Source of the DNA: Candidatus Heimdallarchaeota archaeon
GTDB taxonomy: Archaea; Asgardarchaeota; Heimdallarchaeia; Heimdallarchaeales; Heimdallarchaeaceae
NCBI GenBank assembly: GCA_030628305.1
Contig: DAOVRE010000105.1
Coordinates: forward strand, 1 to 6,221
Reading direction: 5' to 3'
DNA: 6,221 nucleotides
The position numbers and the translations under genes are program-made. Shown in pieces: positions 1-6,157 of this stretch (the stretch's first letter is position 1; each line of letters opens with the position of its first letter). The notes under the pieces are model-generated. The model had not been told where the DNA came from. It searched no databases and saw only the letters and a list, made by a program, of their open reading frames with translations.

Positions 1-2138
1 AATTCGTCTTTAACACCTCCAGGGGCATGATCAATAACAATTTTCGCGTCAACTTCAATCTCTGAACCATTGAAAAGATCTAGTTTAAATGTTGGATCAT
101 CATCAATTTCGAGATATCTAGCTGATTCACGACCAATGCCTACATTTCTCAATGGATCAGCTTGAATGGTATCTAATCCTTTTTCCCAATTAGTATAATC
201 GATGATTGAATCACGATGCCATAGAGCTTCTTCTCCGTATTGCGTGAGATTCGCACCATAACAATGCACCATATCCGCACCTGATTGGAGAGGAGTGTAG
301 TATATAGGGATTACTGATTCTATTTTGTCTTCGAACCCAGTAAAATTAGATATTGACAGATCTTGAAAATAACCTATCATATCTATTCTCATATCTCCTC
401 CAATGTAATAATCTGCGTGCCTTGGGATTTCCGCAGCGCCCGTTTCACCTTGTATTGCGGCAAAAACACTCAAAGAAACTGAAAGGCAGATTAGTACTGT
501 CATTCTTGGAAAGTTCTGATGCCTTCTTGAAAGGCTGCCTTTGAGTAAACTTCCTATGTCTTTGAACACTTTAACTAAAACTTTGTCAAGCCTTTCTGGA
601 ACCTTTGTAGATAATCGACTAACTACAGCTGCTCCACCATACCACAATAATATTGGTGTGAAGAATTGTAACAATTCGACAACAAAAGTATAAGATACTG
701 CAGGGTTTGTATCTTCAACAACTGTTAATAAAACCCCAATCAGTCCTAAAGCAAAGAATATTATGTCTCCATAAATGGTTTTGAACCAACCTTTTTTCTG
801 TTTTTCAATTGTTTTAGCAACAGCTACTTCTTGTCTAATGAAAGCGTTAGTTTTCTTTCGAGTAGTGATGAATAGTATACCAAACGTTATTATCACCGTT
901 ACGATTACGCTCCATGCGCTAATATTTAGAGATGAAAATGCAGAAGCAAAAGTTTGAAAGTCAATCACCATGAAACGATAGGTTGAAAGAACCATAGCTG
1001 CACCTAGCATTCCTAAAAATAAACCAATAAGTTCACCAATAATGGCTATCAGAAACACTTCTGTAAATATCATTCGCCGTATCTGTTTAGGGCTTGCTCC
1101 TTGAGCTTTAAGTACGGAAACTTCAAATTTTCTTTCTTGTAATGCAAGTTCTGCTCCAAGATTAATTAGAATAATTGATAGTACGATTGCAGGTATGTAT
1201 AATATTGTATCAAGCAGTTGCATAATAGTTATCATTCCCATAAAACCAAATAGCTGTCCAGAAATGAGACTATTGCCTTCTAGAGCATATTTCTGTTCAA
1301 TCCGTCGAATGACTTGTTCAATAGCATCATTGAGGTCCATTAAATCACTTAAAGGAAATTCCTCCAAATTAAGCTTGGACGCAATTCTAAACATTTGATA
1401 TGAAGTCAAATCAGCAATGATTCCACTTGGAAGATTGTGACTTCCCATTAGTAGAAAATGATCACCTAGAAGAAGACTATTTCTAAAGAAACCCTTGATA
1501 GTTAGATTAAATGCATAAGTTTCCAATAATACTGTACTTTCAATGCCTAAACTATAATCCACTTTATAGAGCGTAAAATTGAATGGCAAGCTGTCGTTAA
1601 GTTGGATTCCTAGTGATTTGTATTGGTCGATAGATAAAAGACAACTATTTCCACTCAAATCATTTTCTCCAGCAACCATATTTACAGAGTTAACTATACT
1701 ACTATTGAGAAATTCATCATCAATAATGAATGGCGTATAGAAAGGTCTAGCATTTAAAACACCACTATATTCTGTAAAATTCACCTCTGGCGTAATATGA
1801 GAATCATAGAACACATCAGGTTCATCATCCAATTGTTGCATCCCCCCATACAAGACAATACTATCTTCTATTTCGACCTCTTCTGTAATCATATTAGCAA
1901 ATTGCACTGGAGTATATTCTGAAACATCACTGATTGGAGAAAACGCTATCTCGGCTTCAGTATTATCTATTATATCTTGAACTGTAATTGAGTTTATCAT
2001 GGAACCATAGAAGAAGATGCTTGAGAATATTGCTGCACCTAAAATCATTCCTGCGCCTATTGAAATACTTCTTCTTTTGTTAGAAAAAATGCTCCTAAAA
2101 GCTAAACCTAATGTTGAAAAAATATTAGTAATTTTCAT
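1..2138 (-). CDS. ABC transporter permease, FtsX/MacB type with two halves (C-terminus outside window)
   Basis: The membrane subunit of an ABC exporter or mechanotransmission complex, partner of the ATPase immediately upstream. I translated the minus strand by hand from the ATG at 2138 and found 712 complete codons without a stop; the gene runs off the left edge. TM1 lies at about residues 27-47, followed by a large extracytoplasmic domain (about 50-295), then three helices (about 303-328, 355-383, 408-426). Between the first two of these is the FtsX-family cytoplasmic stretch LQERKFEVSVLKAQGASPKQ (about 333-352), which contacts the ATPase. Two more helices (about 457-473, 489-506) link to a second half: a basic segment ending in RRHQNFPR, a helix at about 545-562, and a second outside domain that continues to the edge. 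The missing part should hold the second FtsX domain. The outside domains carry several N-x-S/T sequons. The start overlaps the ATPase stop as ATGA. The substrate cannot be deduced; lipoprotein, lipid or peptide handling are family possibilities. Confidence 0.9.
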   Translation of the reverse strand, partial: MKITNIFSTLGLAFRSIFSNKRRSISIGAGMILGAAIFSSIFFYGSMINSITVQDIIDNTEAEIAFSPISDVSEYTPVQFANMITEEVEIEDSIVLYGGMQQLDDEPDVFYDSHITPEVNFTEYSGVLNARPFYTPFIIDDEFLNSSIVNSVNMVAGENDLSGNSCLLSIDQYKSLGIQLNDSLPFNFTLYKVDYSLGIESTVLLETYAFNLTIKGFFRNSLLLGDHFLLMGSHNLPSGIIADLTSYQMFRIASKLNLEEFPLSDLMDLNDAIEQVIRRIEQKYALEGNSLISGQLFGFMGMITIMQLLDTILYIPAIVLSIILINLGAELALQERKFEVSVLKAQGASPKQIRRMIFTEVFLIAIIGELIGLFLGMLGAAMVLSTYRFMVIDFQTFASAFSSLNISAWSVIVTVIITFGILFITTRKKTNAFIRQEVAVAKTIEKQKKGWFKTIYGDIIFFALGLIGVLLTVVEDTNPAVSYTFVVELLQFFTPILLWYGGAAVVSRLSTKVPERLDKVLVKVFKDIGSLLKGSLSRRHQNFPRMTVLICLSVSLSVFAAIQGETGAAEIPRHADYYIGGDMRIDMIGYFQDLSISNFTGFEDKIESVIPIYYTPLQSGADMVHCYGANLTQYGEEALWHRDSIIDYTNWEKGLDTIQADPLRNVGIGRESARYLEIDDDPTFKLDLFNGSEIEVDAKIVIDHAPGGVKDE

Positions 2139-2881
2139 TTCTTTACATCCTCCACCTTACTACTACGCTTCTTAAGTGATGTAACTCTTTCTTCGAGAAC
2201 CTTCCCTTCCTGAAGGATGTATATTCGATCAGTTTCAACCGCACAGTCAGGATCATGCGTAACCATGATGATGGTAATTTTCTTCTCCTTTGCCAAAGTT
2301 TTAAACAATTGAATAATCTCTTTTCCAATGTTGGTGTCAAGATTCCCTGTTGGTTCATCAGCGTAAATTATATCAGGGTCATGTGCAAGAGCTCTTGCTA
2401 TTGCGACTCTTTGCTGTTCACCACCACTTAATTCTTCAGGTAAGTGATCTAGACGAGCATAAAGACCAACTTGCTCTAAATAGCTAATTGCCTGCTCTTC
2501 TGCTTCAATCTCTGGAACACCTCTTAGTTTCATTGGAAGTTTAACATTTTCTTTAGCTGTAAGATATGGAATTAAAGCAAAATTTTGGAAAACCAGAGCT
2601 GTTTTATTTCTTCGAATATCTAATATATCTTTATATGAAGTGTCATGAAGATTGACACCACTTAGCCTCACTTCACCTTCCGTAATAGTTTCCAAAGTTG
2701 CTAATATATTTAAGAGGGTAGATTTACCACTTCCGGAAGGTCCCATGCATGAAATAAATTCTCCTTGTTTTACTTTCATGTTAACTCCTGTCAAAACATG
2801 AACAATTTCCTCTCCTTGCAATTCGAAATCCTTAATCAATTCACTGGTTTGAATTGACAAAGCTTTCTTCGTTTTAGGCAT
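2135..2881 (-). CDS. ABC transporter ATP-binding protein, LolD/MacB type
   Basis: Cytoplasmic ATPase of 248 residues that powers the neighbouring FtsX-type permease. All motifs of an active nucleotide-binding domain are present in order: an aromatic A-loop candidate F19, Walker A GPSGSGKST (47-55), Q-loop Q99 in VFQNFALIP, signature LSGGEQQR (151-158), Walker B IIYADE with D175 and catalytic E176, D-loop GNLD (179-182) and switch H209 in VTHD. Length and the signature-to-Walker-B region resemble the LolD/MacB/SalX branch rather than importer ATPases. The last about 18 residues form a basic and polar tail beyond the usual domain end. It starts 70 bp after the preceding gene and shares the bases ATGA with the permease start. 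The family assignment is firm; the substrate is not known. Confidence 0.96.
   Translation of the reverse strand: MPKTKKALSIQTSELIKDFELQGEEIVHVLTGVNMKVKQGEFISCMGPSGSGKSTLLNILATLETITEGEVRLSGVNLHDTSYKDILDIRRNKTALVFQNFALIPYLTAKENVKLPMKLRGVPEIEAEEQAISYLEQVGLYARLDHLPEELSGGEQQRVAIARALAHDPDIIYADEPTGNLDTNIGKEIIQLFKTLAKEKKITIIMVTHDPDCAVETDRIYILQEGKVLEERVTSLKKRSSKVEDVKK
2149..2153 (-). promoter_or_regulatory. Ribosome binding site of the permease gene (GGAGG)
   Basis: GGAGG lies inside the last codons of the ATPase gene, 10 bases before the permease ATG at 2138. It matches the archaeal 16S anti-Shine-Dalgarno and, with the ATGA stop/start overlap, supports this start and coupled translation of ATPase and permease. 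Confidence 0.7.
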
Positions 2882-2887
2882 ATCACC
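2882..2887 (-). promoter_or_regulatory. Shine-Dalgarno-like GGTGAT abutting the ATPase start
   Basis: GGTGAT matches part of the archaeal consensus GGAGGTGAT, but it touches the ATG at 2881 with no spacer, which is unusually close. It could be a weak site or a chance match; if the gene is transcribed from the proposed promoter just upstream, the message may be almost leaderless and not need it. Confidence 0.3.
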
Positions 2888-2902
2888 ATAATCTGAGAAG
2901 TA

Positions 2903-2912
2903 GTAATTAAAA
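2903..2912 (-). promoter_or_regulatory. Possible TATA box for the ABC transporter genes
   Basis: On the minus strand the gap before the ATPase gene contains an A/T-only core, TTTTAATTA, centred about 27 bases upstream of the ATG at 2881 and preceded by a purine-rich stretch that could serve as a BRE. The spacing would place transcription start at or next to the ATG, as seen for the other proposed promoters here. In such AT-rich DNA a match is easily accidental, so an internal promoter is only a possibility. Confidence 0.3.
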
Positions 2913-2920
2913 CTATCTGA

Positions 2921-2941
2921 ATAAAAATAGAAAAGGAAAAG
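2921..2941 (-). terminator. T-rich tract after the 589-residue gene, possible terminator
   Basis: Ten bases past the TAG stop at 2954-2952 the minus strand reads three runs of four to five T separated by one to three other bases. Archaeal termination often uses such U-rich tracts without a hairpin. It is weaker than the tract after the gelsolin gene, so partial read-through into the ABC genes is possible. Confidence 0.4.
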
Positions 2942-2951
2942 AGGTTATTGG

Positions 2952-4721
2952 CTATTTAATAAATACCCCTTTTGCTTTAAGATCATTGAGCACATAACCT
3001 AGAAGTTTATCTTGTTTGATATCTAATTTTGAAGTTTCAATCTCTAAAGTTAGCAACAAGCAGTTAGTTTCATTATAACTAAGACTTACTTTCTCGATAT
3101 TTTTCCCTAGCAGATTTGGATCATCGTCACCGCACCAAACATATGAGATGATAGTATTTTCCTTGTCATTTTCAACACTTTTTGTTTGAATTGTTCTATT
3201 AGAGATGTATTCTTCCATTTTCGTTAAGTCTATTTTTCTATTTACAGACATTGTTACAAAGAAATCTTGCAAAGCTTGTATCTCCATTTTCTTCTTACTT
3301 CTTTTTAACAGCACAACTGTAATTATCCAAGAGAAAACACTTATCAGGAAAAGTACTAAAGTGACAATCCTAGCTGTCCCAACATTTCCATCGAATATTG
3401 CTCCAAAGAAGGTTTGATCACTAGAAATCTCACCAACTGCAAAAGCAAAAATCTCTAAGATGATACTACCAGCTAAAATCAATTCGATGATATCGATTGC
3501 TTCACTTGTTCTAGTATTAGCTTGAAGTACTTCATTCATGCTTTTTGTGTTTTTTGCCATTACTTTGGACATTTTTCTCATTTGTAATTCTGAAAGCGTT
3601 GCAACGTAGTTTTGTAATCCATCTAACTCAGTTAATAAACCAGTAATGATTTTTTCAGATTCCAGAATTCTTCTTTGCGAAGATTTTAAGGAATTTTCAA
3701 CTTCATAGAACCCATCCAGTGTATTAATGTGATTTTTGCCATAGATTTCTAACAGATTATTGCATGAATCTTTTAGAAATTCCTTAATTTGACCAACTAG
3801 ACTAATTGTACTAGTTATCACCGTGATTTCTTCTTGAACAGCATTTAGGGCGTCAGTATTACCCGCAACAGCTTCTTCAACGATTGTTTTCACGTGTTTA
3901 GTTTGGTCATATAATTCCCAAATTCTAGACATGAAATTATCTACAAAGTTATTCATAGCATGCTGAATACCCCAAAAGATTATTTGGTATTCAGTATCTC
4001 TGTCAAAATTATCTACTATAGCACATGTTCCTCGCGAACCTTTGAAGAAAAGATTTCTACCAGCTTGGAAAGGTTCATGTCCTTCACCTAAAATTTGGTT
4101 TAGTTCAATTTCAAAATCCTCTCCATCATAATAATCATTTATATCATCATGACGAATTTTAATATCATCACCAACATAACAGATGGTTTTAGGTCGATGT
4201 ATGGGATCTCCAAAAATGGTGTCGATAAAATTCCTTTGGAATTCAGTTAAAAGGCTGTCAATCACTAAAGAGCTATCTTGACATAAATCTGCAACAACTC
4301 GAGTTATTTTATCTATTGACATGAATGTATTCAGATTTTCAATTTCTTTCAACTCTAATGAATAAATGATGAAACCATCTCTTGAGACGAAAATAGCCAT
4401 TTCCTCAACTTGTACTATACCTTCTTCTTCAGGCATATCGATAATTGCTTGAAGATTTACAAAACTATCAAGTTCATAATCTTTAACGAATACTTTGGTA
4501 TGTGCGCCTTTTGATTGAAAAATCGGCACATCTGGTTGCCTATCGATTAAACCTGTAAGGAGTGTTTTATTTGCTCCTTTCTCGATATCCATCTTCTTGC
4601 TCAGTTCTCTTAGTTGGTTAGAGTCAAAAGGAAGCCATTCAATAACAAAGATTTTGGGGTCCTTAATATGAATGATTTCTGATAAATCGTCTTTTATATT
4701 TCCTGCTATATCGTCACTCAT
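2952..4721 (-). CDS. Membrane protein with helical/coiled-coil region and two-helix hairpin, distant CorA-like architecture (function unknown)
   Basis: I do not recognise a named family with certainty. The 589-residue product has no signal peptide. Residues 20-125 look like a mixed alpha/beta soluble domain, 125-260 a further soluble region rich in acidic residues, and 265-405 is almost wholly helical with coiled-coil character. Two hydrophobic helices follow (about 411-430 and 451-472) joined by a 20-residue acidic loop, then a basic RSKKK stop and a soluble C-terminal domain (about 480-589). This predicts both ends in the cytoplasm. The order N-terminal alpha/beta domain, long helices, N-x(n)-two TM helices, basic tail is that of CorA and RMD1-like proteins, but the GMN motif expected at the end of TM1 is replaced by AVGEI, and the C-terminal 110 residues have no counterpart in CorA. 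A metal transport role is therefore not claimed. It begins 4 bases after the winged-helix gene, with its ribosome site covering that gene's stop, so the two are co-translated. Confidence 0.85.
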   Translation of the reverse strand: MSDDIAGNIKDDLSEIIHIKDPKIFVIEWLPFDSNQLRELSKKMDIEKGANKTLLTGLIDRQPDVPIFQSKGAHTKVFVKDYELDSFVNLQAIIDMPEEEGIVQVEEMAIFVSRDGFIIYSLELKEIENLNTFMSIDKITRVVADLCQDSSLVIDSLLTEFQRNFIDTIFGDPIHRPKTICYVGDDIKIRHDDINDYYDGEDFEIELNQILGEGHEPFQAGRNLFFKGSRGTCAIVDNFDRDTEYQIIFWGIQHAMNNFVDNFMSRIWELYDQTKHVKTIVEEAVAGNTDALNAVQEEITVITSTISLVGQIKEFLKDSCNNLLEIYGKNHINTLDGFYEVENSLKSSQRRILESEKIITGLLTELDGLQNYVATLSELQMRKMSKVMAKNTKSMNEVLQANTRTSEAIDIIELILAGSIILEIFAFAVGEISSDQTFFGAIFDGNVGTARIVTLVLFLISVFSWIITVVLLKRSKKKMEIQALQDFFVTMSVNRKIDLTKMEEYISNRTIQTKSVENDKENTIISYVWCGDDDPNLLGKNIEKVSLSYNETNCLLLTLEIETSKLDIKQDKLLGYVLNDLKAKGVFIK

Positions 4722-4725
4722 AAAA

Positions 4726-4730
4726 TCACC
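4726..4730 (-). promoter_or_regulatory. Ribosome binding site GGTGA overlapping the upstream stop codon
   Basis: The minus strand reads AAGGTGATTTTATG: GGTGA contains the TGA stop of the winged-helix gene and lies 4 bases before the ATG at 4721. This fixes the start of the membrane protein gene and suggests termination-reinitiation coupling between the two genes. Confidence 0.7.
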
Positions 4731-5361
4731 TTATTAGCAAATCATTAATTTTTAAGAAGTAAGGCTTAGATCTATAACTTACATCTTCACTCTCAAGAAA
4801 ATCTAAATGAACATCTGATTCATCACAATCAGGACAATCTATTACTACTGTTGGATTATCACCCATATTCATGTAGAATTGCATTCGTTTAGCACAATTT
4901 TCACAGAAAAAGAGCTTTTCAACTTCATCAATCACTTCTTTAGGGATATTCTTCAAATATTCGTCCCCAGTTGCTGTAATTCTATATGCTGTAACAAATC
5001 CATGTTTAGATGTACTAAGACGAATCTTCTCTAGGATATCTAATTCCCTCAAATCTTCAATATCATCTATACCTTCATAAGAAAGATTGATAGTAAAACA
5101 GCTTCTTCCAAAGAATTGTATAGGTGTAGGAGCGTAATCATATGTCTCATATGTTCCATTAGTAATTTGATAATACATAATTGCCCACAAAGGTAGCTCT
5201 TTAATCCAAACTTTTTCTCCGCTTATCTTCAAGAAATGTTCATCATCTGTCATCCACTTTGTTAAATAATAAATGGTGTGAAGAAGGATTTGTTGGTCTC
5301 TTGCTAGAGATTTAACAGTCTCTGCTCTAGATAATTCAGGAGGTTCATCTTCAAAGGACAT
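4726..5361 (-). CDS. Winged-helix-like protein with C-terminal zinc ribbon (function unknown)
   Basis: A soluble protein of 211 residues if it starts at the ATG at 5361. A GTG two codons earlier (5367) is possible; the ATG is preferred because it lies about 28 bases from the TATA-like box, fitting a leaderless message, and neither start has a ribosome site. Numbering from the ATG, the helical segment DQQILLHTIYYLTKWM (about 22-37) and the segment around 104-136, ending TAYRITATGDEYL, look like the recognition and wing parts of a winged helix. A zinc ribbon follows with C153-x2-C156 and C176-x2-C179. A short hydrophilic tail ends the protein. Winged helix plus zinc ribbon suggests a transcription factor or a nucleic-acid or protein-binding adaptor, but the DNA-binding role is inference. 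It is the first gene of its transcription unit and is 4 bases from the coiled-coil membrane protein gene, its likely partner. Confidence 0.88.
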   Translation of the reverse strand: MSFEDEPPELSRAETVKSLARDQQILLHTIYYLTKWMTDDEHFLKISGEKVWIKELPLWAIMYYQITNGTYETYDYAPTPIQFFGRSCFTINLSYEGIDDIEDLRELDILEKIRLSTSKHGFVTAYRITATGDEYLKNIPKEVIDEVEKLFFCENCAKRMQFYMNMGDNPTVVIDCPDCDESDVHLDFLESEDVSYRSKPYFLKINDLLIR

Positions 5362-5385
5362 ACTCACAAAGAAAAATTTTATAGT

Positions 5386-5393
5386 ATTTTAAT
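5386..5393 (-). promoter_or_regulatory. TATA-like box for the winged-helix/membrane protein operon
   Basis: The minus strand has purine-rich CGAAAG (BRE-like) followed by ATTAAAAT, centred about 28 bases before the ATG at 5361. A second A/T block, CTATAAAAT, lies slightly closer and is an alternative box. Either would give a leaderless or nearly leaderless transcript, consistent with the lack of a Shine-Dalgarno site. It lies directly after the gelsolin terminator. Confidence 0.5.
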
Positions 5394-5405
5394 CTTTCGC
5401 GTTTA

Positions 5406-5431
5406 AAAATCATAAAAACAAAATAAAAAAA
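5406..5431 (-). terminator. T-rich terminator downstream of the gelsolin-like gene
   Basis: Beginning 12 bases after the TAA stop (5446-5444), the minus strand has a run of seven T followed by A, four T, G, five T, ATGA and five T. I see no convincing hairpin. Repeated U tracts of this kind are the usual intrinsic termination signal in archaea and separate the gelsolin gene from the next promoter. Confidence 0.6.
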
Positions 5432-5443
5432 GAAAGAGTGAAA

Positions 5444-6058
5444 TTATTTTTTGGGATCTTCTTTTTGAATCCTTTCAACAATGTCCCAGAAACCTTTTGG
5501 TTCTTGACCTTCATCCATTGTATAGATAACAGGAGTTCGTTTTCTTTCAACATCAAGTGCTCTAGAAATTCTACCTGCTTCATACTTTTCTTTAACTTGC
5601 GATTTTTTACCTATCCAAACATAAAGTTCGTCCCAGGCGTCTAAAACAAAACTATCTCCAGATTTAAAGGATTTCTTCTTAATAGGAACTTCTAAAGTTT
5701 TAATCAACCCATCAGAATCTTGTTGGATTTTAAGTAATTTGTAATCTATATCTACCTTCTTATCAAAATGTTTGAGGAAACCAGGAGTATCTCCCTCTAA
5801 AACTTCGAATGTGATAAGATCTTTGAATTCTTGTGGTTCATCTCCATCCATTACTGTATCTATTTCTAAAGATTTGTTGTCTTCTTCAATTACCTTTGCT
5901 GTCCAAGCACCAACGGCTTTGTCATCACAATACGATTTTGAGCCTAACCATATCCAGATGTGTGTTGGGGTCACAACAAGGTAAACATCACCATTGAGGA
6001 ATTTGTAAGGTTCTTTAACCTGTTTCAATCTTTTTCTTATTACTTGATAAACATTCAT
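5444..6058 (-). CDS. Two-domain gelsolin-like actin-regulating protein (Asgard 2DGel type)
   Basis: Likely binds, severs or sequesters the archaeal actin homologue in the cytoplasm, possibly controlled by calcium. The 204 residues hold two gelsolin repeats and little else. Repeat 1 (about 15-97) has NGDVYLVVTPTHIWIWLGS (22-40), the core strand pair, and DGDEPQEF (71-78). Repeat 2 (about 107-197) has SGDSFVLDAWDELYVWIGKK (133-152), the helix EKYEAGRISRALDVER and the ending DEGQEPKGFWDIV. The W-x-G motif after a GD(V/S) strand and the EG-x-EP-x-x-F ending are the family's hallmarks. G134-D135 and E160 match the usual type-2 calcium ligands in repeat 2. There is no signal peptide or membrane helix. 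An in-frame TAA two codons upstream fixes the ATG. Two-domain gelsolins are reported from Asgard archaea and regulate actin assembly in vitro; eukaryotic members have three to six repeats. It is a single-gene unit with its own promoter and terminator. Confidence 0.93.
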   Translation of the reverse strand: MNVYQVIRKRLKQVKEPYKFLNGDVYLVVTPTHIWIWLGSKSYCDDKAVGAWTAKVIEEDNKSLEIDTVMDGDEPQEFKDLITFEVLEGDTPGFLKHFDKKVDIDYKLLKIQQDSDGLIKTLEVPIKKKSFKSGDSFVLDAWDELYVWIGKKSQVKEKYEAGRISRALDVERKRTPVIYTMDEGQEPKGFWDIVERIQKEDPKK

Positions 6059-6080
6059 AGGTTAAAATAGAGCATTTAGA

Positions 6081-6094
6081 TTAAAAAATTTATG
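6081..6094 (-). promoter_or_regulatory. TATA-like region for the gelsolin-like gene
   Basis: The minus strand carries CATAAATTTTTTAA, spanning about 24 to 37 bases upstream of the ATG at 6058, preceded by purine-rich AGAATAA that could act as a BRE. No ribosome site is present, so a leaderless or very short-leader transcript is expected. The exact box within this A/T block cannot be settled by eye. Confidence 0.45.
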
Positions 6095-6128
6095 TTATTC
6101 TTCTTGATTATTGGAAATCTCGCAAAAC

Positions 6129-6136
6129 TTTAATAT
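6129..6136 (+). promoter_or_regulatory. TATA-like box for the divergent plus-strand gene
   Basis: TTTAATAT is centred about 26 bases before the ATG at 6158 and follows A-rich GCAAAAC, a BRE-like context. The start codon has no Shine-Dalgarno site, again fitting a leaderless message. Together with the gelsolin promoter it makes the 99-bp gap at 6059-6157 a divergent promoter region; I see no clear operator palindrome between the two boxes. Confidence 0.4.
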
Positions 6137-6157
6137 GTTTTTGATTATAAATTCCCT

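Noticed and set aside
353..1398. Short plus-strand open frames at 353-544, 775-957 and 1195-1398
   Set aside because: They lie opposite the continuous permease frame, which has clear FtsX-family sequence; their translations are low-complexity and lack start signals.
1..2134. A long gene-free or decayed region at the left end
   Set aside because: Hand translation of the minus strand from 2138 gives one unbroken frame to the window edge, so it is a truncated intact gene and not a pseudogene.
2143..2358. Minus-strand open frame of 71 codons inside the ATPase gene
   Set aside because: It is an out-of-frame shadow of the ATPase, whose Walker B and H-loop motifs are encoded across the same bases.
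2882..2951. A hairpin terminator or small RNA in the gap before the ATPase gene
   Set aside because: No stable inverted repeat was found by eye; only a T-rich tract and a weak TATA-like sequence can be supported.
3205..3417. Plus-strand open frame of 70 codons opposite the membrane protein gene
   Set aside because: Its hydrophobic look comes from being antisense to the TM-encoding region; there is no promoter or ribosome site of its own.
4722..4725. Frameshift joining the winged-helix and membrane protein genes into one
   Set aside because: A proper TGA stop, a ribosome site and an ATG at suitable spacing separate them, which is normal operon coupling.
5438..5984. Plus-strand open frames at 5438-5644 and 5772-5984
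   Set aside because: Both are antisense to the gelsolin-like gene, which is strongly supported by its repeat motifs.
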